Positions 42,183 to 54,400 of a stretch of DNA of 64,000 bases are shown here, one piece after another. The stretch comes from Sinotaia quadrata. Its lineage: Eukaryota; Mollusca; Gastropoda; Architaenioglossa; Viviparidae. Numbering within the stretch: the first letter of the stretch is position 1; every line of letters begins with the position of its first letter. Below the pieces are notes generated by a model that was not told the origin of the DNA, did no database searches, and saw only the letters and a program-made list of their open reading frames with translations. A program made the translations under genes and the position numbers. Location: positions 19,785,975-19,849,974 of the forward strand of contig CM054183.1 of NCBI GenBank assembly GCA_028829895.1. Reading direction: 5' to 3'.

Positions 42183-45100
42183 CATATATATATATATAAA
42201 ATAAAATTACAGCTAATTATAGTTCAGCAATAGAGTCAATACAAATTGCAGGTTAGTACTATCAGAGAATAGAAATGGAGTTATTAGAATAGGTTATTAT
42301 AAACTTCACATAACCTGGATTAAGTACAGCTTCCACAGTCTTTTCACTGGCCTTTTCAATCACGTCACGGTGTCAAAATGTCTGTGCTCAGCCTCTTGCG
42401 CAAGAAAACACTGATGCGTCGTTACTCTCAACCGACCTGGAACTTTCTTGTCGTCAGTTTCTTGAGCAGAACACAATCACAATGATTGTATTATCTTCAC
42501 TGGACTGATGTACTTAGTATCCTTGCTTTGGTACATCAGAAGTAGGGGCGTACCATACTCCCTTATGCTTACACAACTCTGGCACACACATTTTGCAAGT
42601 TTCCCACGCTTTCCCGATCACTCAAGTCACGACTAGTGAACAAACGAAGGATAGCTAGGAACTTGAAAGTTGAACTTGAGGCTCTACTTGAGACTCACAG
42701 CTCAGGATTGAACTCACACTCACAGAGTGAGACACAACCACAACCAAAAAGAAGAAATCAGAAGGAGGCTGCTTGCTGACAGCAACATACAATTCAAGGA
42801 GCAAACCTAAGTTTCTTATTCATCACAATATAACTCCATTTTATCTCACATCTGTTCTCAAAACTTAACAGTCTACTGAAACAGTAGTTATTAGCTCCTT
42901 GCAGACGTGATACAATAAATACAATGTATCAAACAATGTCACATATTAATACACCACATGGGCGCAGTTTAGTTCAACATTTGTAGTAAATAAATCAACT
43001 TACATAGTACATCTTTACATAAACACAAGTATCAATAGAAAAGTGAATGAAATGTTTCCACGTCCACTCTCTCTCAATCTATCAGTTTAAACTCACCTCT
43101 CAAGCTAACAACTTCCTTCAGCGCTGGACTTTTCTCTTTGTCTTCAAATTTAAAAGTGAATAGATAGCAAAATTCTCTACTGCAATTAAACTCCTTAAAC
43201 CCAGCCCCATTGGCTGGTCTCATAATCATTGGATAATTAAAAAAAACAAAACTTTTCTGTCAGTTTCCACTAGGTCAGCAAATCTAGAATATTCTTGCCT
43301 TAGGCTGTTTACTTCAGACTCATACACTTTCAAAATAATACCATAAGGAGTACCCAAGGTCGGGTCACTGACAATTTAGCAACTTAAATAACAATTAAAA
43401 TTAAAAATAGAGAGGCAAATTTACTTTGTCACAGATGAATAGATCTTTCTGGTTCAAAATAATGCTTAAATCTTCGGTAGATTTTTAAGGTCTGCTATGG
43501 GTGTACTAGAGTTTGTGTAAGCTTAGAAATAAAATTGCTTTGTAAACCATACCAAATTATTATTATTATTAAACCATAGTAAAACAATGGCTTTACTGAT
43601 AAATCTATCTCACAATTCAATAATCTTCCCAAACTCTTCAAAGGGCACAATTATTCAGTCTTGTACACCGTCAGCTATTGATATAACCGTATAAAAAAAA
43701 AATCGCGGAGATTATCTGTATTAAGAGCTCAAAGTACATTTTGTCTTCTACAGTACACAGGGTATAATCTCTATTGACAAATCTGTCTGCTGAAATGTAA
43801 GCCGCCTGCAAAATCAGCGAAAATTTGAAGCGGTCGCAACTCGACTGACAAAGCGAACTAAGTGTTATCTTTATCAGTATCAAAAAGACACGTTGCGTTT
43901 GTTCTGTATATGTATGTATAAAGTTACATTAACAAGCATGCTTTGTATTTTCGTTTCGCCCAGTGAGGCTATTTGTATTAAAAAGAATAAAATAACTGTT
44001 CTTACCTTGACGGGACCTCGACAGTGTGTATAGATATATATATATCCACAAGTGGTGTGAGAAAACAAACACTACCCACACATTCATGAAACTTATACAA
44101 AACTATGTGGTTTAATTCTTTCTCTTTTCAAAAATTCATTTCCTGGATAGTGAAGGGTCACTTTGCATCAGCAGTATTTTTAGATTTTCTCTTAACTTCT
44201 AGTGAAAGTTAAAAGGTCTCCAGTCACACAACAAAGTGATGTTACGTGTGCAACGTGTACTTGGCAAAAATAAGAACGGTGTGTGTGTGTGTGTGTGGGG
44301 GGTGTCTTAGCAGGACGTTTTGCGTGAGAAAGTAGGATTGTGAAATTCAGAGTCAGAGATGTATGCGTGTAGGTGGTGACCTACCGACCAGGTGGTGGTG
44401 GTAGTGGGGGTCTCTTCCTACCCCAATGTCAGTCACTTCTTCGTTACCTCGTGTACTCCCTCTCCTTATCGCGAATCCGCGCTTTGTACGTGTTAGTCTA
44501 GAGTCTACAGTCTACACGGTTATTTAGCCAGATGTAAGTGAGCCAACTTCTATGTGGTTATAGTCCTTTCTTTCCTTTTCCCGTTGCTCCTGTCGTCTTA
44601 GAGGCTTCAGTCTTGTGCAGTGCTGTAAATAGATATAGATTGCCACTCATCCGCCAACTTGTACGCCAGAGTGTAATGATTTTTCGTAAAAAAATAAAAA
44701 ATATGAGACTATTATTTAGTCTATAGCATTATCCCCACCTCCTTTTCATCGAACTTATAAAATATCTTATGTCTCGTTTCCCTTCTGGGGGTCAGGGGAG
44801 TGTAAGGGGGTGAGAGAGAGATTCACTGTTGGCTCTGTGCTGCTAAATGTTGTATCGTAAGCAAAGACATATCGAAGAATGCAGTGTCACCGTAATGCAG
44901 TGCACAGCAAACAATATTCACCCCAATCGCCTTTTTTCCCCCTCTCTCTCTCCCCCCCCTTCTCACTCTAACATATAATAATTCTACGTATTTTAACAGT
45001 TGCATATGCCCTTTAATGATCTGCTTGCTCAATGTACACAAAGGTGTGGAGATTGGAGTATGACTTTGAATGAGGCAAATGTGCTTAGCCTATGAATGGA

Positions 45101-45382
45101 TCATTATTGTCTGCCCGTTGTAGCTTTTGGGTCATCTGAACTTCATTCATTGGTGTCTCGATTTAGTAGGAACGTGCAACCTTGTTTTCTATTTATTGTC
45201 GGGGTGGTTTTTTTTTTTGTTTGTTTGAGTGGGGTTTTTTGTAAGTGCTAGTTTCTATTGCAGACTGAAAAATGTCTTGAGATTTTGCTTTTTAAAAAAA
45301 GAAAAGAAAGGCTTTTGGTCTTTTGCCGGTAACCATGTCATGTCATTGCTTTGATCGTAGTGGTGCTTTCTACATGTGTGCA

Positions 45383-45424
<42 letters not shown>

Positions 45425-48400
45425 GGAGGGGACGCGTCTTTATGAGTGTTGAAGGTAGCAAGAACCTAAGTCTGTTTCAACTGACTTGTCTCTTGCAGAC
45501 TCTGTCTTTAGTTGATTTGTTTGACAGGGACTGCTTCCTAAGACACAGTCTAGTCTACCACGAGACTGTCTGCATTATTACTGCATGTCTGTGCAGTGGA
45601 CGTGACTCCTGTAAAGTGTAGATGACAAACTGTTTTGCCCTGGACGTGACTCGTGTAAAGTGTAGATGACTAAAACTGTTTTGCCCTGGACGTGACTCGT
45701 GTAAAGTGTAGATGACTAAAACTGTTTTGCCCTGGACGTGACTCGTGTAAAGTGTAGATGATGACTAAAACTGTTTTGCCCTGGACGTGACTCGTATAAA
45801 GTGTAGATGACTAAAACTGTTTTGCCCTGGACGTGACTCGTGTAAAGAGTAGATGACTAAACTGTTTTGCCCTGGACGTGACTCGTGTAAAGTGTAGATG
45901 ACTAAAACTGTTTTGCCCTGGACGTGACTCGTGTAAAGAGTAGATGACTAAACTGTTTTGCCCTGGACGTGCTACTCATTTCGAGGCACAGGTATTGTTA
46001 ATGTGTTACGAATGTGTGTACCCGCGTGCCATGTATGAGCTAAATACCTTAAATTCACATTGTGTTCGAGTTGAATGCAGACGACAAATTTATTGACATT
46101 TGTAGAAATTCATTTGTTGGAGTAATTTATACCCGGGTATTCCCATTTCACAGCATTCCTTAATACCCCAGTGGAAATAAGAAAAAACAAACATAGGGTC
46201 GAAAGATATAGTTGTGGGCGCTAAATTCTCTGGCTTGTATTGTGACACTTGTGGGCGGTACTATCACCGGTTTGCAGTGTGAAAGTTGTGGGTGGTAAAT
46301 TCTCTGGCTTGTATTGTGATAGTCGGAGGGGGGGGGGGTACTTGTTTGTAGTGTAATAGTTTTGCGCGGTATTTTTTTTAATAGTTTGGCAGTTGAGTTT
46401 TACATTTTCTAGTTTGTAGGGTGATTGTATTAAAACGATAATTATTTTTTTTAATAGTTTGGCAGTTGAGTTTTAAATTTTCTAGTTTGTAGGGTGATTG
46501 TGTTAAACAATAATTATTTTTTGTGACTTGTAATGTGACGGTTGTGGGCGGTAATTTCTTTGGCTTATAATCTGACAGTTGTGGGCGTAGACTCTGGTTA
46601 ATTTTGTGGCTTGTAGTATGACATTTGTGGATAGTAAATTTTGTGGCTTGTAATGTGACAGTTGTGCATAGTAAATTTTCTGGCTTGTAATGTGACAGTT
46701 GTGGATAGAGTAAATTTTGTGGCTTGTAATTTCATATTTGTGGACAGTTAATTTTTTGGCTTATAAAGTGACATTTGTGCACAGTAAATTTTGTGGCTTG
46801 TAATGTGACAGTTGTGGATAGTAAATTTTGTGGCTTGTAATGTGACAGTTGTGAACGGTAAATTCTCCGGCATTTTTTCTAAAAATGGCCCTTGTAACTT
46901 CTCATTGTAGCTTATTTTTAAATAAGTTTTTCGTTGCGTTCTATTTATTAAAAGTTAGTTTGTTATTATAACCTACTTATTTCAAGTTGACATTTCCGTT
47001 AGAAATTGGAGAGGACGTTCATAACAAGATTAAACTGGTTTTGATACGTTTGGAATTGTTTTCTTTTACTGACCATTATCACCATTGACATCCGTTTGTG
47101 CTTGAAAAGACGTAAGTATATAATACTCGCATGTGTGGTAGTGTACACTAGAGATATGTGACAGTATCTAAATTACACGCATGCATGACAGTGTACACTA
47201 AAAGACATGCCAGCACTCTTCTTACATTGCAATAACAGCACTCTCCTTACATTGCATGCGCGTATTGTGGTAGTATACACTAGAAAGATGTACGACTCTT
47301 CCACAATGCATGCATTTGTGATATTGTTCTTAACGAAAATATGTGACAATATGCACAAGAAATATGCCTGTACAACTGGCTCCATGCCGGACACGGATTT
47401 TCCTAGAAACTCTATGCGGCTTTTAACTAGATGTTTATTCGAACTTAAACAAAATCGTGTACACAAGGGATTAAACACAACAATTATTTACTTCATGCCA
47501 GCTTATAAATGTAGAGTGTGGGGGGGAGGAAGTCCACACATATAAATTAATTTTCTTTAGTTTGTTGATTGAAGACGCTGATTCGATTAACGCTGGAGTG
47601 ATTCCTTCAGTTTTGTAAATATACTGCTGTACGGTGAAAGTGATTTGCAAATAGAAATTGTTACGTTAGTGTGTGTGTTCACGACACCCGTACTGCTGCA
47701 AGGACAAAGATCTGCGAAGGAATCAAAATAAGTCAAACTGTTTATTTCATACTACAAGGACAAAGATCTGTGAAGAAGTAAGAGTTTACCCTAGTCAAAA
47801 TGTTTATTTCCTATTTCACTGTTCATTATATTTATAACTTAACTTAGCTGACGCCGACCTGAGCTTTCGGTGCATTCTTTCCTTGTGTATTGGTACACAT
47901 CCTGCGGTGGGGTTTTTGTGTGTGTGTGTGTGTTTAATAATATTGGTACACAGCAAGCGTTGTTTAATGGTGGTACACATCGTGTATTTTTGTGTGTGTA
48001 TTGATACACATCGTGCGTTGTGTTTAAGGATGGTGTATGTCATATGTTTTTGTACTTAATGGTATTTGGTGAACATTCCGTTTTATGTATCTTCATTGGT
48101 ACTGGTGCATGTTAAGTCTTGTGATTAATGGTATTGGTGCATATTAAGTCTTGTGTTTAATGGTATTGGCACATTTACAAACATCGTGTTTTGCATGTAG
48201 TTGGATGAGAGGATAGGAAATTATAGTCTTAATTATCATTAGTGTTTATTGTACATACATTTCCCCTCTCTCACACACAGACTCCAGAGGCCGTAGTTAA
48301 ATTATAGTGTTCTAGGTTTCAGTTATCTTTGTCAGCGAGTTGTATAAATTTCACTGCTTGAATTGAAGAGACGATGTGGCTGTTCAAGTGGGCTGAGGTG

Positions 48401-51400
48401 GGGTGGGGGAATTCCGATATCTGATAAGTCTCTCTGTAGTGTTATATCGTTGGTAGGCCACTGTTCACTAATACGCTAGCAGCGTAATAAAATGGGAGTC
48501 TGCACGCTTTAAATCTGGAGCTGATGCAAGATTTTTAAAGATAGGCAGTTAGGCCTAACAAACAACTAATTATCGTATATGGTGAGGGTTGGGGGGAGAG
48601 GTCCCTGTCCCGCTCGTCTGGCCATCGTTTTCGCTAATTTCTTGCTGATTGTTATCTGAAATGAAATGAGCTGTCGTGGTGTTGTACAGTCGGGTATGCA
48701 TTTGAGAGGTCAATGAGACCAGAGTTCAAACACAGTGCAAGAAGTTTGTGGCCGCTGTAGCAGTATATCATGTGTACTGACTGCAGTCACTACTTCACAA
48801 AGTGTGTGATTCCTTTTGTTTGACCTATCACCGCTATTACTGCTGAGTTTGTTTGGCATGATCCACTTTATAAAGGCACCGTCACTGTGTTCGATTTTAG
48901 GAGTTTTGATCTGTGTGCATTAGTTAATGAAGTGAGTAATGAATACTGTTACTTAACGAACAGAAGTCTGCTTTGCGTCATGATTCAGGTCTTTTCATAA
49001 GTTTTTATTTGACGTGTAAGATGTAGAGTTTCATTTTCAAATGGAAAAGAAAATTTACCAATTGTTGAGCTATTTTTTAAATTATGTTTTGCTAAGTTGA
49101 TCGTATGTATACTTACTATAATAGTGTGCTTTTTTTTAAAAAAAAAAAAAAAAACGGATGGCATTTGTGCATTATTGCACATACATTCAGGTAAGTACTA
49201 GTACTTATTAAAGCAGGCGTGGGCTTACTGATTTGGACTTCAGGTGATATTCATTTCAGTCTGTGCACATACATTTGAAATATAAAAATGATCAGCAATA
49301 TTGTGCAGAATGTGTAGAATTATCTTGGATGCTTGATGGCATTGTACACATAGCATGTACCTGATGATGTGGAACATTAAGTTACACCTATTTAGAATTA
49401 TTTCTGGAATCTTTTGCAGTAATATGCTGCTTACTGCAAAATGGACAAAGAATGAAAGATAGGAAAGTGTGTAATACTAATAGAACTTAATTTCTTTAAT
49501 TTAAAAGAAAAAGTTATTAATTCTGTAAATTAATGTAATGCCTTGAAGAAAATATTGTGCCTTTTATTGTTTTAAATAACCTCATAATACAAGAGTATGC
49601 TAATTTTGATTGCCTGTTATAACCATTTGCAACCTGTAGGATGTGCAATCATTTTCATTACTAATGTCATGCTTTTTCTAATTAAATATAACTGTTTGGT
49701 TAGATTGAACTTTAATTTTGCATGGAATAAATTTAATCTCTTTTACTTGTTTATTTTTTTTAAATTGCTTAAGCATTTTAAATTCACATTTTTTGTTGTT
49801 TTTTTTCTGCAGAGCCACATTCAGGTTTTCGCATCGCCTTCAATATGTTTGATACTGACGGTAACCAGAGAGTTGAAAAGAAGGAGTTTCTAGTGGTATG
49901 TGCATTCCTAAGCTTTTCAGTTTTTGTTTCTCATACAGCCAGTTGTGACCAAACAAAAATTCATAATCAACGTTCCTCTCACCTGGCCACCTCTTTCCTC
50001 AATAGACACACTTTAATATTTTTGTGTTTCGTAATCACCCTTTCCTAGTTTAGTCTGTGTCTTTGTTTCTGTGCTTTTTGTTGGTATGAACAGTACCTTT
50101 CACAAAACAAGGTCTCACATTCTTTTTGCTGTTTTTATTAATGTGACTACTAAATTTAATGTGACTACTAAATTTATCCTTTATTTTTTTTAATTTTATT
50201 AGTTTGCTTTGGGTTTTTCCCCCTACCATGGGCATGAAGCCCTGAGCAATTTATGTCTATGAAGATACTGATACTTCGAACACTTTGGAAATAAAAGAAT
50301 GACATCTAAAGACATACTTAACATACCTTGTGTGACCTTTGCTGAGCATATCTTGTAGCAGGCCCTTATCAATGGGAGATATTCAGGCACTTATTCAAGG
50401 CCAACTGCCTGTTTGAAATACCTTTAGTAGTTATATTGTAGTATTAATTTGAAAGACTTGTGCTGTAAAAACAATGCTTTTATTTTGTTTTATTAATGAA
50501 TTTAATGATTAATTAATGAAGTGGTTACTTTCTTCTGACTTTTATAAATGTAATCAGTACTTTGTAAAGTATGAAAAGCTGTTTTATTTATTAATTTGTT
50601 ATAGTTGTGGAATTGGTTTTTTGCTTGAGAAATGTGCAGTTATCTCTGTAAAGAGCAGATGGAGTGTCAAATTAATCCACACCAGTTCTACCACCACTTT
50701 ATTTTGAACTAGATGTTTGCATATGTTTCACTTGCGTAAATGTAGGTTTTCAGAATATGTTGCTATAAATAAAATTATTTAGTACCTTTTTTTTGTTATT
50801 GCCAGATAAGAACCATAATACAGCATGCCAGAGACATGGTTTTTATATCTAAATTTCATTGAAATATTAAGCGTTGATAAGCTAATTTTTTTTAAAAAGG
50901 TAGATGCAGCTTGGTTTTGAAATGTGATGTGTGCACTATTTGGCATTCTTTTGAGTGCCAGCTTCTGGTGGTTCATTGTGGTCTGGTACCATAGCTTTTT
51001 TTTTAACGCATAGGCAAAAGACCTGCAGATCTACTGCCTTTGTGGCCCTTGGGGGGAGCTAGTGTTTTTGATGTAGACAGACACAAAAGTGGGAAAGATA
51101 TAAAGAAAGAGAGAAAGGAAGGTAAAAATTAGAAAAAGACGATAGTAATAGAGAAAAATGGAGAGAAAGAGAGAAAAAGATGAAGCAGAAAGGAGAGACA
51201 AAGAAGACAATTGGGAGGAGAGAATGAAAGATAAAATGAAAGAAAAGAGATAGATAGAAATTACAAAAGGTTGAGAGAAAAAGGGAAATGAAAAGGGAGA
51301 ACATGAGGAGATAAGGTGAGAGACAGATAAGGAGAGAGATTGAAATCATGTGAATGAAAAGATAGAGGGATTTGAGAATGGAAAAGTTGACAGAAAGATT

Positions 51401-54400
51401 TGGGTGGGTGGGGAAATAAATGAATGAAAGAATGGAATTTGTGATGCCAACGTCACCTAGTTAATAATTCTTATTATTAATTGATCATCCATAACTAATT
51501 ACAAGTAATGAGAATCTTAATTTAATGTTGTTAATAATTCTCTAGAAGACATCTCTCTCACTTGGTAGATATGTGGGTGCTGTAAACGTTTTCTCTCATC
51601 CACAACCTCAAAGACATTTACTATCACACATAGTATTTCCGTAGGTGGAACACTTATTAAAGGAGAAGACAAATCTGTCTTTAATCTATATTTAATGAGC
51701 CCCCATCCACCCACTGTCTTTCTAACATATAGTTATCATTATGTGTAAAAAGATCAATAAATTTAGCAGTAAATGTATTAAATCAACAAATATATAACGT
51801 ATGAATATAATCAAGAGCATTGACATTTACATCACTTCACAACAATGTTTGATCATAGTTTAAAGCTACTCTCCGCTCCTTTAGGATAGCATGATGTTGT
51901 AGAGTACATTTTGATTTTAGGGTGCTAAGGTTTACAATAGGAAAAGTCTAATCACAATCTATCCATTAACTTTTTACCTAAGCCCATACAAACGTAACGG
52001 TTGTATTACATGTGTAGATTTATCTTTAGTACTTATTGCTTTCTTTACTTATGACTTCCTAATACAGACCCTAGATTCTGTGTAGATAGTTCCACTTTCA
52101 TCTTTTGTGGCATTAAAAGATACCTGCTTACATACATTTATATTCATTGATAACTTTACTAAGTATTTATAGCTTAATAAAATAAAAATTATTATCATTA
52201 TCAAGAAGAGATTATGAGATTGTGTTCAGAGCAGCATGATTTATCTACGCCGCTCATTCATGCATGCCCAAAGGAAATACAAGCACTTCATCACAAGTGG
52301 TGGTTTGTAACCATTCTTGAAAATGGTATAATTACAGTGACACAGTGTTTAGGGTTCTAAGGTCATTCATGCTACCTGCCTTGGGCAGCCTTCTTGCTTA
52401 AGATCAGATACCATCCTGCGTAATTATGGTATCTCATATCTGGACAATACAGCAGCATAGTCTCTTTGTGGTGTAGTTATCACCAAAGTGAGGTAGCTTT
52501 TAGTATTTAGCAAAAGTGAGGTAACTGGTCAGATTTCAGAATGTGAACTTAACAGAGTAGGGGGTACTTGGCTAAGTCTAATGGCAAGCAATTTAGAAGG
52601 TTAGCTTGGTGGTCACGTAGAAAGCAGTGGAATGTACAGGTAGATCATTGGTGCTTCTGTGGTGACTAAGGATCAGTGCTCACCACTTTTCTACTTTGCC
52701 CTTTCTAGTAAACTTAGCTGTTTTGATGTCAGGAAGTAAATAGATCAGTTGAAATGGTTCTTTAAAATCATATTATTGTGGATCATACAAGTGTAAATGC
52801 ATAATTGCATATAAAGATGCTGGGATGTTGCTTTTGTATTGACTAATTAAAGTATTTAATTTAGAAAAATGTTTAGAATAAGAATTGCCCACATCTAAAA
52901 GGAAAAGGAAAGACAACTCAGTACACCTAAGAGTATAATCAGGTTGTGCTAAGTTTCAAGTAGAAAAAAGTTATTTGTTAGTTTATACTCTTTTTTCCTA
53001 TGTTAATCTGTTTAAAAAAATCAGCGCCAACAAAATTTGCTACATTAATAAAGTGGATTTTATTTTTGCATCCTGTTTCAATAATTTCCTCAGGGGTTTT
53101 GTTTTTGAAAGCAAAAAATTATAATATACATTTAAAGCAATGGTTGGCTGAAATATTAGTTTGATTGAATCTAGTGATGTAAATGGTATTAACAGATCTG
53201 TTGATTGACTGTCCTAATGAGTGATTTTACAAATACAAGACTTGTGCTGGCTTTCTGACAGGGTCAGTTTTGCTTTTCATACATACAAGAAATGTACTGG
53301 CTAGATGACGTGATCATTCTTGTATTCCACATAAATACACTGGCTAGATGACATGGTCAGTCTTGTATTCCACACTTAACCTGAAAGACAGTCTTTGGTC
53401 ATCACAAATGTTCTGGACTTTGGTCTTTATAAAGAAGGCAAAACCACCTTGCATTGATATAGAAGATCAGTAATTCAGCTACAGGAAAAAATACTTGTGG
53501 CAAATTTTACTTTACAGCTTTTCTCCATTCTTATTCACATATTTTCACACATACACATAACCTATGCTAAAAGTAGAAATTACACTGGCTCAAAATCATG
53601 TACAGATATTACATATGATAATAAACCATATTTAAAATCTTTCTGTTCTCTTTTGTATTCATTTAAAAACTACATTGTATAATTAATTTACTTTTTGTTT
53701 CTAATGCACTTTTTAAAAAAAATTACTATTTTATAATTATATGCTTTAGTGCACAAAATCATATTGAAATTACTTTCTAAAGTTTGTGAGCATGTTATGC
53801 TTTTTAGAGAATATAAAATAATTAAACCAGTAATATAATAATACTGGTTGTAGTAAACCAGTAATTTCTTTTTGTAGTATAGTTACATTAAATATTTTTT
53901 TATTTGTACTTTGTTTACTTAGTGTTTGCTTATCACTACAGCTTTGATATCAAGTTTTAGTTGTTATACTTGCTTTAAATGTGAGATATTCTGCATCTTT
54001 TATTTTACTATTTTTATTCTTTTAAAATTATCAATTTATCATTGCTTTTATTAAGACAAGAAATATTATTTATGCATAATTGTTTTTTAAAACGACATAT
54101 CCATTCTACATAAAATTCTACGTAAAAAGCATCAGAATATTATATTTAGAATTGCTTTTACAGTTCTTGGGAGATAAAAAAACACAAATATATTTATTAA
54201 AAAAAAAGAAAGCAGAAAAACACCAACTGTATATTTTCTGATTAATATTTTCCACTTTGGCATGTAGTTCATTGTCATATATCAATTTGTATTGGGGTTG
54301 TCTTATCGTACTATTTGTCTATTTTTCTTAAGTTTTACTTTTCAGTATTAGTGTTTCTGTTTGTTTCTCATTCCGGTCATTGTAATATAGCTACCTGTTA

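Larger units (their letters stand above)
41635..43433. mobile_element. Dispersed noncoding repeat family, copy 1 (~1.8 kb)
   Basis: It shares extended similarity with 55095-56606 and, for its first few hundred bases, with 51470-51850. Shared landmarks are ccataactaatt, gtgatgagaat, the aaacgttt...tttaccgtcacata block, gagccaccatccaccca, tcaataaatttattaaa and agcccattggctggtctcat. All copies lie in the same orientation, and none encodes a protein. It is probably a nonautonomous transposon or solo LTR; terminal structure and target duplication were not convincing. This copy alone has a 44-bp unit tripled (41776-41908) and a (TC)30 run. Confidence 0.8.
2385..49812 (+). other. Giant MICU3-like intron (47.4 kb)
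   Basis: Donor gtaagt at 2385 and acceptor ctgcag ending at 49812. The exons on either side join to give TKPH-GFRIAF in frame, so no exon is needed between them. The intron contains about thirty tandem arrays, many microsatellites, two small transposon-like elements and one copy of a dispersed repeat, separated by apparently unique DNA. No host gene in either strand was recognised inside it. Confidence 0.85.

Noticed and set aside
41635..43433. Reading the dispersed repeat as an LTR with TG...CA ends
   Set aside because: Possible ends exist, but the flanking five bases match imperfectly in copy 1 (gaaga and gatga) and not at all in copy 3.
51059..51349. 96-codon Ser/Phe/Leu-rich minus-strand ORF resembling a membrane protein
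   Set aside because: It is the complement of a polypurine tract.
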